A stretch of 25,683 nucleotides of DNA, taken from a virus. A program made the translations under genes and the position numbers. The DNA is taken from positions 1 to 25,683 of IMG/VR virus record IMGVR_UViG_3300028829_002684; one strand, given 5' to 3'. Of the stretch, positions 1-7,554 are shown one piece after another (the first letter of the stretch is position 1; the number at the start of each line of letters is the position of its first letter). Under the pieces are notes generated by a model. The model did no database searches, was not told the origin of the DNA, and was given only the letters and a program-made list of their open reading frames with translations.

Positions 1-580
1 GTTCACATTCTACTGCTTTATTAGACAGACAAAGAGGAGGCTCTCCACCGGGGCATGATTGCCCGTCCCAAAGAATTTTTGAGGGTAATCCGAATCGCTG
101 ATCAAAAAAAGAATGAATGTATATTCCATCAGCTATTTGAAAATTAATTCTTGGGTCCAGATCGGCTGGAGGATTTCGGCGTACAGTATCAACGAATGGA
201 CAGGTGCCACTGAGATAATCGAAATTGGATTCATCATGTATTTTCTTGACACAATCCAATGCCATCGGATAATAATAATCGTCTCCGTCGATACCCATCA
301 CATGAGTATAATCACGGTCTTTGTAAATATCTCGATATACATCATAACGAGCATTATGACCCTTACCACTCTTCCCATTAGATGCTGTATCAAATACATC
401 ATACTCACTGAAAGTAGCTTTGACTTGGGAAGTGTATTCATCATCAAGAGAGTTCACGACGACCACAATATCATGATCAAACTCAACTGAATCTTGAGCC
501 TCAATAGACCAGACACACCTTTCCAAATGAGAAATGGAAACAGAAGGAGAAGCCAACGGCATAACACAAACATTTTTCAT
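1..580 (-). CDS. GT-A-like glycosyltransferase paralog (3' part cut by window edge)
   Basis: An open frame runs from an ATG at 580 to the window edge without a stop, giving about 193 residues; the C-terminus lies outside. The start overlaps the stop of the upstream gene as ATGA. The protein is clearly related to that upstream neighbour: both have ERC(V/L)WSI near the N-terminus, YPM(A/S) in the middle, FDYLSG, and a late WDG...PLC..(N/S)KAVE block. Residues 95-104 include GIDGDDYYYP, which looks like the DxD-type metal and sugar-nucleotide site of GT-A glycosyltransferases. The N-terminal beta-strand and acidic DGDD site support a GT2-like fold, but acceptor and sugar are unknown. It is the third sugar-transfer-type gene in a row, so a joint role in decorating DNA, virion or host surface is inferred. 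Confidence 0.75.
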   Translation of the reverse strand, partial: MKNVCVMPLASPSVSISHLERCVWSIEAQDSVEFDHDIVVVVNSLDDEYTSQVKATFSEYDVFDTASNGKSGKGHNARYDVYRDIYKDRDYTHVMGIDGDDYYYPMALDCVKKIHDESNFDYLSGTCPFVDTVRRNPPADLDPRINFQIADGIYIHSFFDQRFGLPSKILWDGQSCPGGEPPLCLSNKAVECE

Positions 581-1497
581 GGAAGTTCATTCCTCGCAGC
601 AAACTCACACTTTTCCCTATGCGACCAAACTTGCGGCATTGTCACATATGGAAAAAATTGACGAGTAATTCCAGCGAGCTTTTGATACTCTTCGGCGTTC
701 ATTTCCGAGTAAACTAAACCGTTAACATCAAAAGGATAACCTTTCTCTTCATCATATTTTTCAGAATCAAACTTAGTCTCTTCGGTATAATCCTGAACAT
801 ATATTTCATTACAGTCTGTACTGACAAATGTAAGCTCTTTGTTCAAGTGATGAGTAATTGCATCAAGAGTAAGGAAGTATCCCGCAATATCGTGATTTCC
901 CTCCAATGTTTTCAATCCAACTTCAACTGCCTTCGACGAAGCACATAGAGGAAAATCTTCTCCATTCATATTCTCACCATCCCAAAATAGAAACGGAAAA
1001 ACGGGAAGACGATTATCAATGAAAGACCACAACCAACGCTTTGGTTGATATGGATAAACTTTTCTTGGATCTTCTCGATGTGGGGGAATTGGTCGAATGG
1101 AGTCTACATGATGAGCCATACCACTCAAATAATCAAAACCAGACTTCTCATGAATCTCATTCAACAGATCAAATGACATTGGATAAAAGTAATCGGAGGT
1201 TTTGATGATCGAAATATGGGACCACTCACAATCACCACGATGATCCGCATAATGTTTCAAACAAGAATTGATTCCATTACCAAAGAAACCATCACCCTTC
1301 GTATTGAATACAACATACTCTTCGGGAACTGCATTCTTTACTAATTCATAAAAATCAGAATCTTCGGTTTGGCAATTTACAACGACATCAAATTCAACAC
1401 TTGTAGGCTGATTATCAATAGACCAGAGACACCGCTCAATTTTATTTTTATTGTCATTATCTGTTACAAGAATGTATACTGCCAACTTCTCAATCAT
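577..1497 (-). CDS. GT-A-like glycosyltransferase paralog with altered DxD site
   Basis: The protein is 306 residues from the ATG at 1497. This start is preferred over one 30 bases upstream because it overlaps the upstream stop (TAATG) and follows a GAGGGG ribosome site with a 9-base spacer. It is a tandem paralog of the partial gene downstream, with the same ERC.WSI, YPM, FDYLSG, WDG and KAVE blocks. Where the neighbour has GIDGDDYYYP, this copy has IIKTSDYFYP (residues 97-106), so the acidic cluster is reduced to a single aspartate. It may bind a different nucleotide sugar, act as a non-catalytic partner, or be losing activity. Related phage proteins are usually annotated as hypothetical or glycosyltransferase family 2-like; function is not established here. 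Confidence 0.75.
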   Translation of the reverse strand: MIEKLAVYILVTDNDNKNKIERCLWSIDNQPTSVEFDVVVNCQTEDSDFYELVKNAVPEEYVVFNTKGDGFFGNGINSCLKHYADHRGDCEWSHISIIKTSDYFYPMSFDLLNEIHEKSGFDYLSGMAHHVDSIRPIPPHREDPRKVYPYQPKRWLWSFIDNRLPVFPFLFWDGENMNGEDFPLCASSKAVEVGLKTLEGNHDIAGYFLTLDAITHHLNKELTFVSTDCNEIYVQDYTEETKFDSEKYDEEKGYPFDVNGLVYSEMNAEEYQKLAGITRQFFPYVTMPQVWSHREKCEFAARNELP

Positions 1498-2453
1498 TAT
1501 AATAATCCCCTCAAAAGACCATTCCATTTACCAACACACATATCCATACTATAGAAATAATTATAGTATGTAGCCTGCATGGTCAACGATGCCTGAACAC
1601 GATCTGTCCAGAAGGTGTTAAGCGCGTTGGTCAGATAGTGGTAGTGAGTGGCAGCGTGTTGCTGAATGTCAGGACTCCACGGATACATGTGAGCAAAGTC
1701 CTTACACGTTTCCGGCAACGCACCATAGTTTGGAACCACTGCCATACATCCTGCTGCCATTGATTCAATTGCAACAAGACACGAAGTTTCAAGGTATGTG
1801 GAGGGGTATGCGAGGATGTGTGTCTTCAACAATGCCTTACGAATCTCATCGTTTGAAACTGTCCCGTGATAATTAACACACTTCAGCTCTTCAAGACGTT
1901 CATAGAGTTCCTTAAATTCGGGATGCTCATCTTGCTCATCTCTACCGTATAACTTGAAGCTGGAATATACATCAATTTCAAAATCATTTCTAGCATCCTG
2001 CATCACGCGAGCAACAGACTCTAGGATATTAAGACCGCGATGGGGGGTGGAGAAATAGACAATTCGTGCCTTTCCGTCCTTGGGCTTCTCGTGTTCCTCA
2101 ATGGGATTAATGCAATTCGGAATGACAACAGACTTTTCGTAAGGGACGCCGAGCTTCTGATGAAACTCCCACAATGCCCAATTACTAGGAAAAACGAATC
2201 GTTCAAACATATCACGATTCTCTTCGTATTTGAGATGTTCAGATTCAGGGTCTTCCGCAAGATCATGAAGCCAAAGAATCTTTTTGCGAGAATCCCCAAC
2301 ATGTTCTTCGCGAACTCGTTGCGGTACTATAAGAAATTCATCCTTTAGATCATCATCAATACGGTCTAAAACTCGATTATAAATCAGCTCCGTACCACCC
2401 ATAGGTGTAGATGATTCCTGATTAATCTGAAACTCGAAACTATCTGTTGGCAT
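1497..2453 (-). CDS. GT-B glycosyltransferase (GT4/GT1-like)
   Basis: The 318-residue protein has GT-B glycosyltransferase features: an N-terminal glycine-rich MGGTEL segment (residues 18-23), a central KxxVIPN-type linker (VVIPNCI), and a C-terminal donor-binding domain with YLETSCLVAIESMAAG containing the E-x7-E pair typical of retaining GT4 enzymes, followed by VVPNYGALPE. It is somewhat short for GT4. The enzyme would transfer a sugar from a nucleotide-sugar donor; the acceptor cannot be read. It is the first gene after a terminator and heads a three-gene glycosyltransferase-type operon. A GAGGAG ribosome site lies about 11 bases before the ATG. Phage enzymes of this type can modify DNA bases, tail proteins or host envelope sugars; I cannot tell which applies. 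Confidence 0.85.
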   Translation of the reverse strand: MPTDSFEFQINQESSTPMGGTELIYNRVLDRIDDDLKDEFLIVPQRVREEHVGDSRKKILWLHDLAEDPESEHLKYEENRDMFERFVFPSNWALWEFHQKLGVPYEKSVVIPNCINPIEEHEKPKDGKARIVYFSTPHRGLNILESVARVMQDARNDFEIDVYSSFKLYGRDEQDEHPEFKELYERLEELKCVNYHGTVSNDEIRKALLKTHILAYPSTYLETSCLVAIESMAAGCMAVVPNYGALPETCKDFAHMYPWSPDIQQHAATHYHYLTNALNTFWTDRVQASLTMQATYYNYFYSMDMCVGKWNGLLRGLL

Positions 2454-2500
2454 GATATTATATGCTCCTCATCAATTCATCATGTATGGTAGTATATAGG

Positions 2501-2561
2501 CAAAAAAAGAGGGGGCAGAACGATGAGTCTCTCTGGACTTACTTAATCGTTCTACCCCCTC
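2501..2561 (-). terminator. Rho-independent terminator after the 73-residue gene
   Basis: On the minus strand the arms at 2555-2561 and 2509-2515 pair perfectly (GAGGGGG with CCCCCTC). After one mismatch, 2546-2553 pairs with 2517-2524 (AGAACGAT with ATCGTTCT). A nested AGTC/GACT pair (2526-2529, 2536-2539) shortens the loop. A run of seven Ts follows on the minus strand (2502-2508). The structure separates the small early-type genes from the glycosyltransferase operon. Confidence 0.88.
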
Positions 2562-2605
2562 GATTTAATTCAATCTAGACTAGAGAAGACTGAATTTATA
2601 TAAGA

Positions 2606-2827
2606 CTACGATAGTCGGTGAATACCATACTTCGTAGATCCGTTAGCGGCAACATCCTTGGTAACTTCCCAATTACCATAAGCCTCAACAGTCTTACGGA
2701 TAGTTGACATCGTAGCACTAAAGTTCTGCACGCCAAAGCGTGCGCGAGCCTGTGCCGCAGTAAGGGTACGACCCTCGCTGAGATAGTCAACAATCTTTCG
2801 TGTCTTAGAATTAGCTGCAAATGCCAT
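2606..2827 (-). CDS. small putative helix-turn-helix DNA-binding protein
   Basis: The 73-residue protein starts at the ATG at 2827, which has an AGAGGA ribosome site about 9 bases upstream. A longer reading from 2884 would begin inside a terminator hairpin and is rejected. The sequence is basic and probably all helical early on: TRKIVDYLSEGRTLTAAQAR resembles helices 1 and 2 of a helix-turn-helix or winged-helix domain, followed by a possible recognition helix (STIRKTVEAYG) and a short beta wing (WEVTKDV...KYGI). Similar small proteins occur in marine T4-like phages without known function. It is flanked on both sides by terminators, so it is effectively monocistronic or fed by readthrough. 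DNA binding and regulation are inference. Confidence 0.75.
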   Translation of the reverse strand: MAFAANSKTRKIVDYLSEGRTLTAAQARARFGVQNFSATMSTIRKTVEAYGNWEVTKDVAANGSTKYGIHRLS

Positions 2828-2846
2828 ATTTTTATTTCCTCTTATT

Positions 2847-2880
2847 GTCGGCTTCAAAAAAGTTTTGTAGAAACGCCGAC
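2847..2880 (-). promoter_or_regulatory. possible pseudoknot or attenuator in leader of the 73-residue gene
   Basis: In the minus-strand RNA, GUCGGC (2880-2875), within the loop of the preceding terminator hairpin, is perfectly complementary to GCCGAC (2852-2847), just after the U-run and just before the ribosome site of the 73-residue gene. The pairing could form an H-type pseudoknot with the terminator stem, or compete with it. T4-type phages are known to use a 5' pseudoknot as a translational operator for gene 32, so such an element is plausible here. Function is inferred only from pairing. Confidence 0.45.
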
Positions 2881-2894
2881 CCAATCTACAAAAC
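2856..2894 (-). terminator. Rho-independent terminator after the 60-residue gene
   Basis: A perfect 10-bp stem (2885-2894 with 2862-2871, GTTTTGTAGA/TCTACAAAAC) with a 13-base loop is followed on the minus strand by six Ts (2856-2861). It lies 14 bases beyond the stop of the 60-residue gene and upstream of the 73-residue gene. Its loop contains GTCGGC, which can pair elsewhere (see the separate regulatory entry). Confidence 0.85.
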
Positions 2895-2907
2895 GGTTTA
2901 AAAATCT

Positions 2908-3090
2908 TTATCGAAGAATCGTCTTGTCCTTCGGAATCTCACGGTATGAATCACCTTCTCTGAAGCCCCAAAACCAAGATCGCTTACCATTATCTACGCG
3001 AAGGATTCGAGTCAACTTATTATCAGTTCCCGCTTCATACCAAAAGCGATGATCATTTTCACCGCTTCGTCTCGTCTTAACCCCGCTCAT
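2908..3090 (-). CDS. small hypothetical protein, 60 residues
   Basis: I do not recognise this gene. It is a 60-residue basic, aromatic-rich protein (HRFWYEAG, KRSWFWGFREGDSYREI), compact enough to be a small beta-rich fold such as an SH3-like or OB-like barrel, but that is a guess. The start is well supported: an AGAGGAG ribosome site lies 8 bases before the ATG. A sigma70-like promoter lies 30-57 bases upstream and a terminator follows the stop, so it is the first gene of a short, probably strongly and early-expressed unit. Such small early phage proteins often target host functions, which would be the default inference here. Confidence 0.72.
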   Translation of the reverse strand: MSGVKTRRSGENDHRFWYEAGTDNKLTRILRVDNGKRSWFWGFREGDSYREIPKDKTILR

Positions 3091-3119
3091 ATATGTAGCT
3101 CCTCTTAAAGTAGACCCAT

Positions 3120-3147
3120 ATTATACACCACTGAGATTCAAAGTCAA
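3120..3147 (-). promoter_or_regulatory. sigma70-type promoter upstream of the 60-residue gene
   Basis: On the minus strand, TTGACT (3147-3142) is followed after 16 bases by TATAAT (3125-3120). This is close to the host sigma70 consensus and lies 30 bases upstream of the start codon, as expected for an immediate-early phage promoter. Confidence 0.75.
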
Positions 3148-3150
3148 TAG

Positions 3151-3174
3151 AAAAATGCATTTTTTTGCATTTTT
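3151..3174 (-). terminator. AT-rich hairpin after the RuvC-like gene
   Basis: The arms AAAAATGC (3151-3158) and GCATTTTT (3167-3174) pair perfectly around an 8-base loop. On the minus strand the hairpin comes 4 bases after the stop codon of the RuvC-like gene and ends in five Ts. The stem is weak (two G-C pairs), so it may be only a partial terminator at the end of the primase-to-RuvC operon. Confidence 0.45.
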
Positions 3175-3178
3175 TTTA

Positions 3179-3736
3179 TTAGTTGAATATACCACACTTT
3201 AAAATATAATAGGCATCCACAACATCATTTAATGGACTAATTATATTGTCCGAGCGAGGCGTCAAAGAATCTTTCAAATTAGATTCACCGTTCTCCTCAA
3301 CAAATTGATTATACATATCAACCTTTGATGCTCTTCCCGAACCTGTTGCAAATTTCTTGACTGTGGTAGGAGCAAGAATATCACAATGAATTAAAGCATC
3401 CCATAATTTATATTTCAATATACCAGTATTTTCCGCTATATTGAAAACACGACCTGTCGAACCAAACGAGTATCCCTCCAAATAAACCTGAGTCACTTGA
3501 TGTTTAGTCAAGACCTTCACAGCCCATGATGAAATGTCGTTATATCTATCTATTTCAGAATCCCAAGGTCCATGATTACTTCCGTGAAGATTCCCTTCAC
3601 TAAATGTATCGAATCTAGCCAAATTTGAACGAAAATACATTTCTGTGCGTTGGTAAGAAAAGTCACCCTTTTCTGTATCGTAAACACAAATAGCTGGGGA
3701 AGTTAAAGAATAGTCAATACCCGCCAAAACAGGCAT
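3179..3736 (-). CDS. RuvC-like Holliday junction resolvase (RNase H fold)
   Basis: The 185-residue protein carries the acidic pattern of RuvC/RNase H-fold nucleases: D8 in GIDYSLTSPA, E87 in VYLEGYSFG, and D171/D174 near the C-terminus in NDVVDAYYIL. A PTTVKKFATGSGRASK segment before the last acidic pair is typical of phage and organelle RuvC relatives and probably contacts DNA. It would cut branched DNA during recombination or before packaging; T4 uses endonuclease VII for this, so a RuvC-type replacement is plausible. The start overlaps the upstream stop (TAATG at 3736), coupling it to the zinc-ribbon gene. Confidence in the fold is high; the exact substrate is inferred. Confidence 0.82.
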   Translation of the reverse strand: MPVLAGIDYSLTSPAICVYDTEKGDFSYQRTEMYFRSNLARFDTFSEGNLHGSNHGPWDSEIDRYNDISSWAVKVLTKHQVTQVYLEGYSFGSTGRVFNIAENTGILKYKLWDALIHCDILAPTTVKKFATGSGRASKVDMYNQFVEENGESNLKDSLTPRSDNIISPLNDVVDAYYILKCGIFN

Positions 3737-3921
3737 TATTCTAGTTCCTCTTCTACCCTATCATAATCAACGTTGTAGACGCCGCAGAACGGGCAATATC
3801 GAGCCTGTTCCAAAAAACCGTGCGTATTTGTAAAAACGCTATATTCGGTACGACACTCTGCACACTCTAAGTTGATTTCGACAACCTCTTTTTCGTATTC
3901 TTCGTCAAATGGAATAGACAT
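3736..3921 (-). CDS. small zinc-ribbon protein
   Basis: A 61-residue acidic protein with two CxxC pairs (CAEC near residue 20 and CPFC near residue 43) that would hold one zinc ion in a ribbon fold. It is squeezed between ribonucleotide reductase and the RuvC-like gene, with a TAATG junction at each end, so it must be translated with them. It has no other domain. Such small ribbons may bind nucleic acid or protein; the specific role is unknown. Confidence 0.75.
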   Translation of the reverse strand: MSIPFDEEYEKEVVEINLECAECRTEYSVFTNTHGFLEQARYCPFCGVYNVDYDRVEEELE

Positions 3922-5831
3922 TAAATGATCTCACATTCTCCGCTTGTACATGCCATCGTCTGCGAACCAATTGTTTGGTCTGATTCCTCATACTTTCCAA
4001 GCTCGGTCCAATCCAAACTCTGTGGCATGTTTTTGTTTAATTCAACATATTTCCCCTTGTCAATCTCCATGAAAGGAGCTTGTTTATATATATGATCTGT
4101 ATGGGGCAGAAACGAAACACCAGTTAATTCATCGAAGTGTTCATATACCCATGCACCAACCTCAACCCATTCATGTTCTTTTACGGTTACTGTACATGAT
4201 GGATTGTGTTCACACCAATGTTGCTTATAAGCCAACCATCTCTCCAACTGTTCAATGGCAGAAAGATCAGTAGTGACAACAGAGTCCTTTGGAGCAGAAA
4301 CCGGAAAAGAAAATACATGATTGTGGTCTGGAGCAATAATATCATCCTCAACAGGAACTCCCCGATCAATCATGAATTGACTTGCCGGATCTTTTTTGTC
4401 GGCACGAACCGTCCGAATATAGTATGGCGAAAACCTTGAATGAATACCACTCGCAGAATCAACTAGGACGGAAACCGTTCCAGAAGGTTTGACTGTCGTA
4501 ATCGCAGTTGATTGCGGAATACCAAAAACCTTTGACCATACCAAATTAGTTTCAATCGCAACTCCCTTGAGAATGGTAAGGATCTCGGCGAGATTATTTC
4601 TCTTGCCATTAGTCAACTTGTTATCCATGATACCAGTTAGGCTGACACCCAACAGTCGCTCCTCTTCAGCATTCTTTTTCCAGTCTGCACGAAGATACTT
4701 AAACTTGGTCAGAGTAGACTGCATAGTTCCAATAATCGTTGCAATCTCAACCTTTCGTTCAAGATCTGCAAGAGTATCTGATTCGCGGACAACTACCTCA
4801 GAAAGATTACAGAATCCATTTGGACGAAGAATAATTTCAGAACATGGATTTACGCCAAACTCATAATCAATATCTCGTCTTCCGTTTTCTGCTGCTTTTT
4901 CTTTAAGAGCTTGACGATTGACAATACCACGTTCACCACTCTTGGAGTTATAAAGTGAAAGCCACTCTGCCATAAACACACCAATGTCAGGCTTTTCTTT
5001 ATATACCGCAGAGTTATTTGAAAACGAACGATGTTGTTCTGTCGTATACCACTGACCCGTCTTGGCATGTCGCATTCGCTCATCAGTCAAATCGGAAAGA
5101 GAAATCAAAGCCGCGCGACGAACACCACCAACCACAACACAAGATGCCACATGACACATAAGATCATGACACTCAAGAGAAGTCAGCTTTCTACCAGAAG
5201 CCTGTCGGAATGTATTGATGAAGGATATAAATGTTTTGACCAACGGTTCTGGTCCAGATGCTCGACCACCAAAAACTTTTAAAGGTGCGCCAGAGGGACG
5301 AACATTTGAGGTGTCAATGTTTGGAATTTGTCCTGTGTAAAGCATTGCAACAAGTTCTTTTAGAGCCTTTGCCCAACCCAACTTGCTATCGGCAACAACA
5401 ATCGTACTGTCTGTTTCGTGAAATTCTTCGGCAACGTTAGGAAGTTTTTCGATATGCTGGGTTTCCACAGAAAATCCAACACCCGTACCATTCATAAGAA
5501 TATAAAGAGATTCATCAAATGCGCGCGGAGAGTCAACAGCAACAAAGGAACAATTATATCCTGCAATATTTTCACGTTCCAATGCAGTACCCGCTGTCAT
5601 CATAGATCGCATAGAAGGCATAACTTCCATGTTGAAAATCGCTTGACGGATATCATCTTTCACATCTTCAATCGAACCCTTCGTGGTATTTTTGAGATGT
5701 TCATCAAAGAAGTTCACAAATCGGTCAACAGTTTCATCCCATGTTTCTCGACGACTCTTCTCAGGAAGCCATCGAGCATATCGAGAAGAGTGAATGTATT
5801 GTTGTAGAACGGTCATCTTAGGGGTTGTCAT
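3921..5831 (-). CDS. nrdJ: adenosylcobalamin-dependent (class II) ribonucleotide reductase
   Basis: The start is placed at the ATG at 5831 (636 residues), preceded by a GGAG site 10 bases away in the end of thyX; a start 30 bases upstream has no such support. Numbered from this start, the key residues of monomeric class II enzymes are visible: the redox-pair cysteines C94 (GYNCSF) and C341 (FCNL), and the radical-site motif NPCSEI with C330 and E332. The C330-C341 spacing of 11 matches Lactobacillus-type enzyme C408-C419. The C-terminus ends with a CTSGEC pair (C628, C633) that would re-reduce the active site. It converts ribonucleotides to deoxyribonucleotides using B12, so no small subunit or oxygen is needed. 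No class I nrdA/nrdB genes are in this window. Glutaredoxin or thioredoxin could supply electrons. Confidence 0.88.
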   Translation of the reverse strand: MTTPKMTVLQQYIHSSRYARWLPEKSRRETWDETVDRFVNFFDEHLKNTTKGSIEDVKDDIRQAIFNMEVMPSMRSMMTAGTALERENIAGYNCSFVAVDSPRAFDESLYILMNGTGVGFSVETQHIEKLPNVAEEFHETDSTIVVADSKLGWAKALKELVAMLYTGQIPNIDTSNVRPSGAPLKVFGGRASGPEPLVKTFISFINTFRQASGRKLTSLECHDLMCHVASCVVVGGVRRAALISLSDLTDERMRHAKTGQWYTTEQHRSFSNNSAVYKEKPDIGVFMAEWLSLYNSKSGERGIVNRQALKEKAAENGRRDIDYEFGVNPCSEIILRPNGFCNLSEVVVRESDTLADLERKVEIATIIGTMQSTLTKFKYLRADWKKNAEEERLLGVSLTGIMDNKLTNGKRNNLAEILTILKGVAIETNLVWSKVFGIPQSTAITTVKPSGTVSVLVDSASGIHSRFSPYYIRTVRADKKDPASQFMIDRGVPVEDDIIAPDHNHVFSFPVSAPKDSVVTTDLSAIEQLERWLAYKQHWCEHNPSCTVTVKEHEWVEVGAWVYEHFDELTGVSFLPHTDHIYKQAPFMEIDKGKYVELNKNMPQSLDWTELGKYEESDQTIGSQTMACTSGECEII

Positions 5832-5833
5832 TT

Positions 5834-6502
5834 TTAATTTTCTCCTACCAGATATTTCCAAGATACCGGGAATCTTTCTTTCATACTGAAACTAATTAAG
5901 TCAGCGATTTCTCTCGTCTCTCTTTGAGTGTCTTTTGCACATCGTAAATTACAAACTCTTGCAAATGCATATAGAGAGCCTGTCCAATACCACTCTGTCA
6001 TAAGACTTTGAGGAAGAACCATACGAGCCTGTTCCGCACAGACACCCGCGTCAATCAGTTGATTATATAGGTTCACACATTTCTTACCCATTTTCTCAAC
6101 TGCATCATCAACCGAAAGTTCATTAATCAAAAGCCACAAAACTTCTTCAGTTTCAGAAGAACCTTGCTTTTTATTCTCAGGATTGGCTCGCCAACTCTCT
6201 GGTCTAAAAAGTTCTGGTTCTGTTTGAATATATCTCCGCGATACTTCGTTCCAAGTTAAACCCACTTGATGCTTAACCAATTGTCTCGCAACGAAAATGG
6301 GAGCCTTTATCCTAAACTGCAAAGAGCAATGTCCAAACGGAGTCCAGTGATTATTTTCCGCAAGAAACTTAATCAGCTTTTCATCTCCACTCGAAAAATG
6401 CTCTACATTTTTATTAAAACTCACTCTGGCTGCATTAACGACTGTCAAGTCGCTTCCCATGCAATCAACCAACCTTACTTCACTCGGGGTCAACCGTTCC
6501 AT
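5834..6502 (-). CDS. thyX: flavin-dependent thymidylate synthase ThyX
   Basis: The protein is 222 residues from the ATG at 6502, which overlaps the primase stop (TAATG); a start 21 bases upstream is less likely. It makes dTMP from dUMP with FAD and methylene-tetrahydrofolate. The family is recognised from NHWTPFGH (residues 51-58), FVARQLVKHQ, and NEVSRRY (85-91). The usual ThyX signature RHR-x7-S is changed: the first part reads KHQ (77-79) and an extra residue precedes the NE.S block. This variant seems familiar from T4-like phage ThyX proteins, so activity is still expected. Its neighbours, ribonucleotide reductase and primase, place it in a nucleotide-supply and replication operon. Confidence 0.88.
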   Translation of the reverse strand: MERLTPSEVRLVDCMGSDLTVVNAARVSFNKNVEHFSSGDEKLIKFLAENNHWTPFGHCSLQFRIKAPIFVARQLVKHQVGLTWNEVSRRYIQTEPELFRPESWRANPENKKQGSSETEEVLWLLINELSVDDAVEKMGKKCVNLYNQLIDAGVCAEQARMVLPQSLMTEWYWTGSLYAFARVCNLRCAKDTQRETREIADLISFSMKERFPVSWKYLVGEN

Positions 6503-7530
6503 TATATAAGTACCTTCTTCCATGCGTTAAATGCCACCAATGCCTGCAAACCAGAATAGGTGTTTTTATTTATCATTTCTTCGATTTTGCTCGCGGGGGT
6601 TCCTGCAAGAATCATATCATTAATGTCTTTTTCCTTAATGTTTTCAGGCCAGATGCAAACACGATAATCATCGTCAATAATTTTTTTAATTTTTTTAACA
6701 ATTTCTTTATTTCTGGGCTCATTATCAAATACGATAACACACTTATCTTTCCTAACTTCCGATTCTAGTTTGGAAAAATCAGCACCACCCACTGCAATTG
6801 CGTTGTCTAGAAATAAAGAATCAATCGGACCCTCAACAACATAAATAGAATCTCTAGAATTTCTTTTGGTTTGATCAAGACCAAATATCATCGGCGCATT
6901 ATTATTAAGACGGAATGCAAGATAACGCATTTTCGTAGAGCTGTGAATTGCTCTCGCAGCAATTCCAACAAGCTCCCCATCCCTATTAATAAATGGAAGA
7001 ATAACTCTAGGCTGATTTCCCCGAATTCGATTTTTGTAGATAGGATCTACCTTCTCCAAAGCATTATCATCGTGGATGTAATACAATCGGTTTAAAGATG
7101 AATCGGGAATTCTTCGATCATTGATAAAGCGATGGACCACATGATTCCTTGGAATACGATCAACTCTTTCTGCCCCCAAATCTTCAAGGAAACGTACATC
7201 ACGCACCCTCCTCTTTCGCTTAGGCGTTTCTCGTTTTTCCTCACGTTGCGTATTCTTACCAAAACCCTCAAGCATATAATTCTTATACATCATATTATCG
7301 ACATGCTTAATTAGATTGCCGAAGGATCTAGTATCACCACAATTGTGACACTTAAACACAAAACTGTCTCGATCCTTGCTTGGATATAGGTATCCACGAG
7401 CTTTATAACGATTCTTTTCAGAATCTCCACAAAGCGGACAACGGAAATTATAGAGATTATTGGTTTTTTTCTTGAACTGTTGTAATCTGGACGACAATAG
7501 CCCAACGTACTTCACGTCTACATGCTTCAT
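6502..7530 (-). CDS. 61: DNA primase, T4 gp61-like
   Basis: The 342-residue length matches T4 gp61. An N-terminal zinc-binding domain has C31-x2-C34 and C61-x2-C64. A lysine/arginine-rich linker (about 95-112) follows, then a TOPRIM domain with EGPIDS (233-238) and VFDNEPRN (267-274), whose acidic residues bind the catalytic metals. The enzyme makes RNA primers for lagging-strand synthesis together with the gp41 helicase, encoded 7 kb away in the same direction. The stop overlaps the thyX start. No promoter is visible in the 24-base gap from the preceding gene. Confidence 0.9.
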   Translation of the reverse strand: MKHVDVKYVGLLSSRLQQFKKKTNNLYNFRCPLCGDSEKNRYKARGYLYPSKDRDSFVFKCHNCGDTRSFGNLIKHVDNMMYKNYMLEGFGKNTQREEKRETPKRKRRVRDVRFLEDLGAERVDRIPRNHVVHRFINDRRIPDSSLNRLYYIHDDNALEKVDPIYKNRIRGNQPRVILPFINRDGELVGIAARAIHSSTKMRYLAFRLNNNAPMIFGLDQTKRNSRDSIYVVEGPIDSLFLDNAIAVGGADFSKLESEVRKDKCVIVFDNEPRNKEIVKKIKKIIDDDYRVCIWPENIKEKDINDMILAGTPASKIEEMINKNTYSGLQALVAFNAWKKVLI

Positions 7531-7554
7531 AATATATTCTCACGGGTAAATGAT

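Noticed and set aside
113-490. Plus-strand frame of 125 codons
   Set aside because: It lies opposite the partial glycosyltransferase paralog, which has clear homology to its neighbour; the plus-strand protein is low in complexity (Ile-rich) and has no ribosome site.
2828-2884. Upstream extension of the 73-residue protein
   Set aside because: It would start inside the terminator hairpin and translate the U-run; the internal ATG at 2827 has a proper ribosome site.
4489-4866. Plus-strand frame of 125 codons
   Set aside because: Antisense to the ribonucleotide reductase core including its active-site region; a shadow of real coding.
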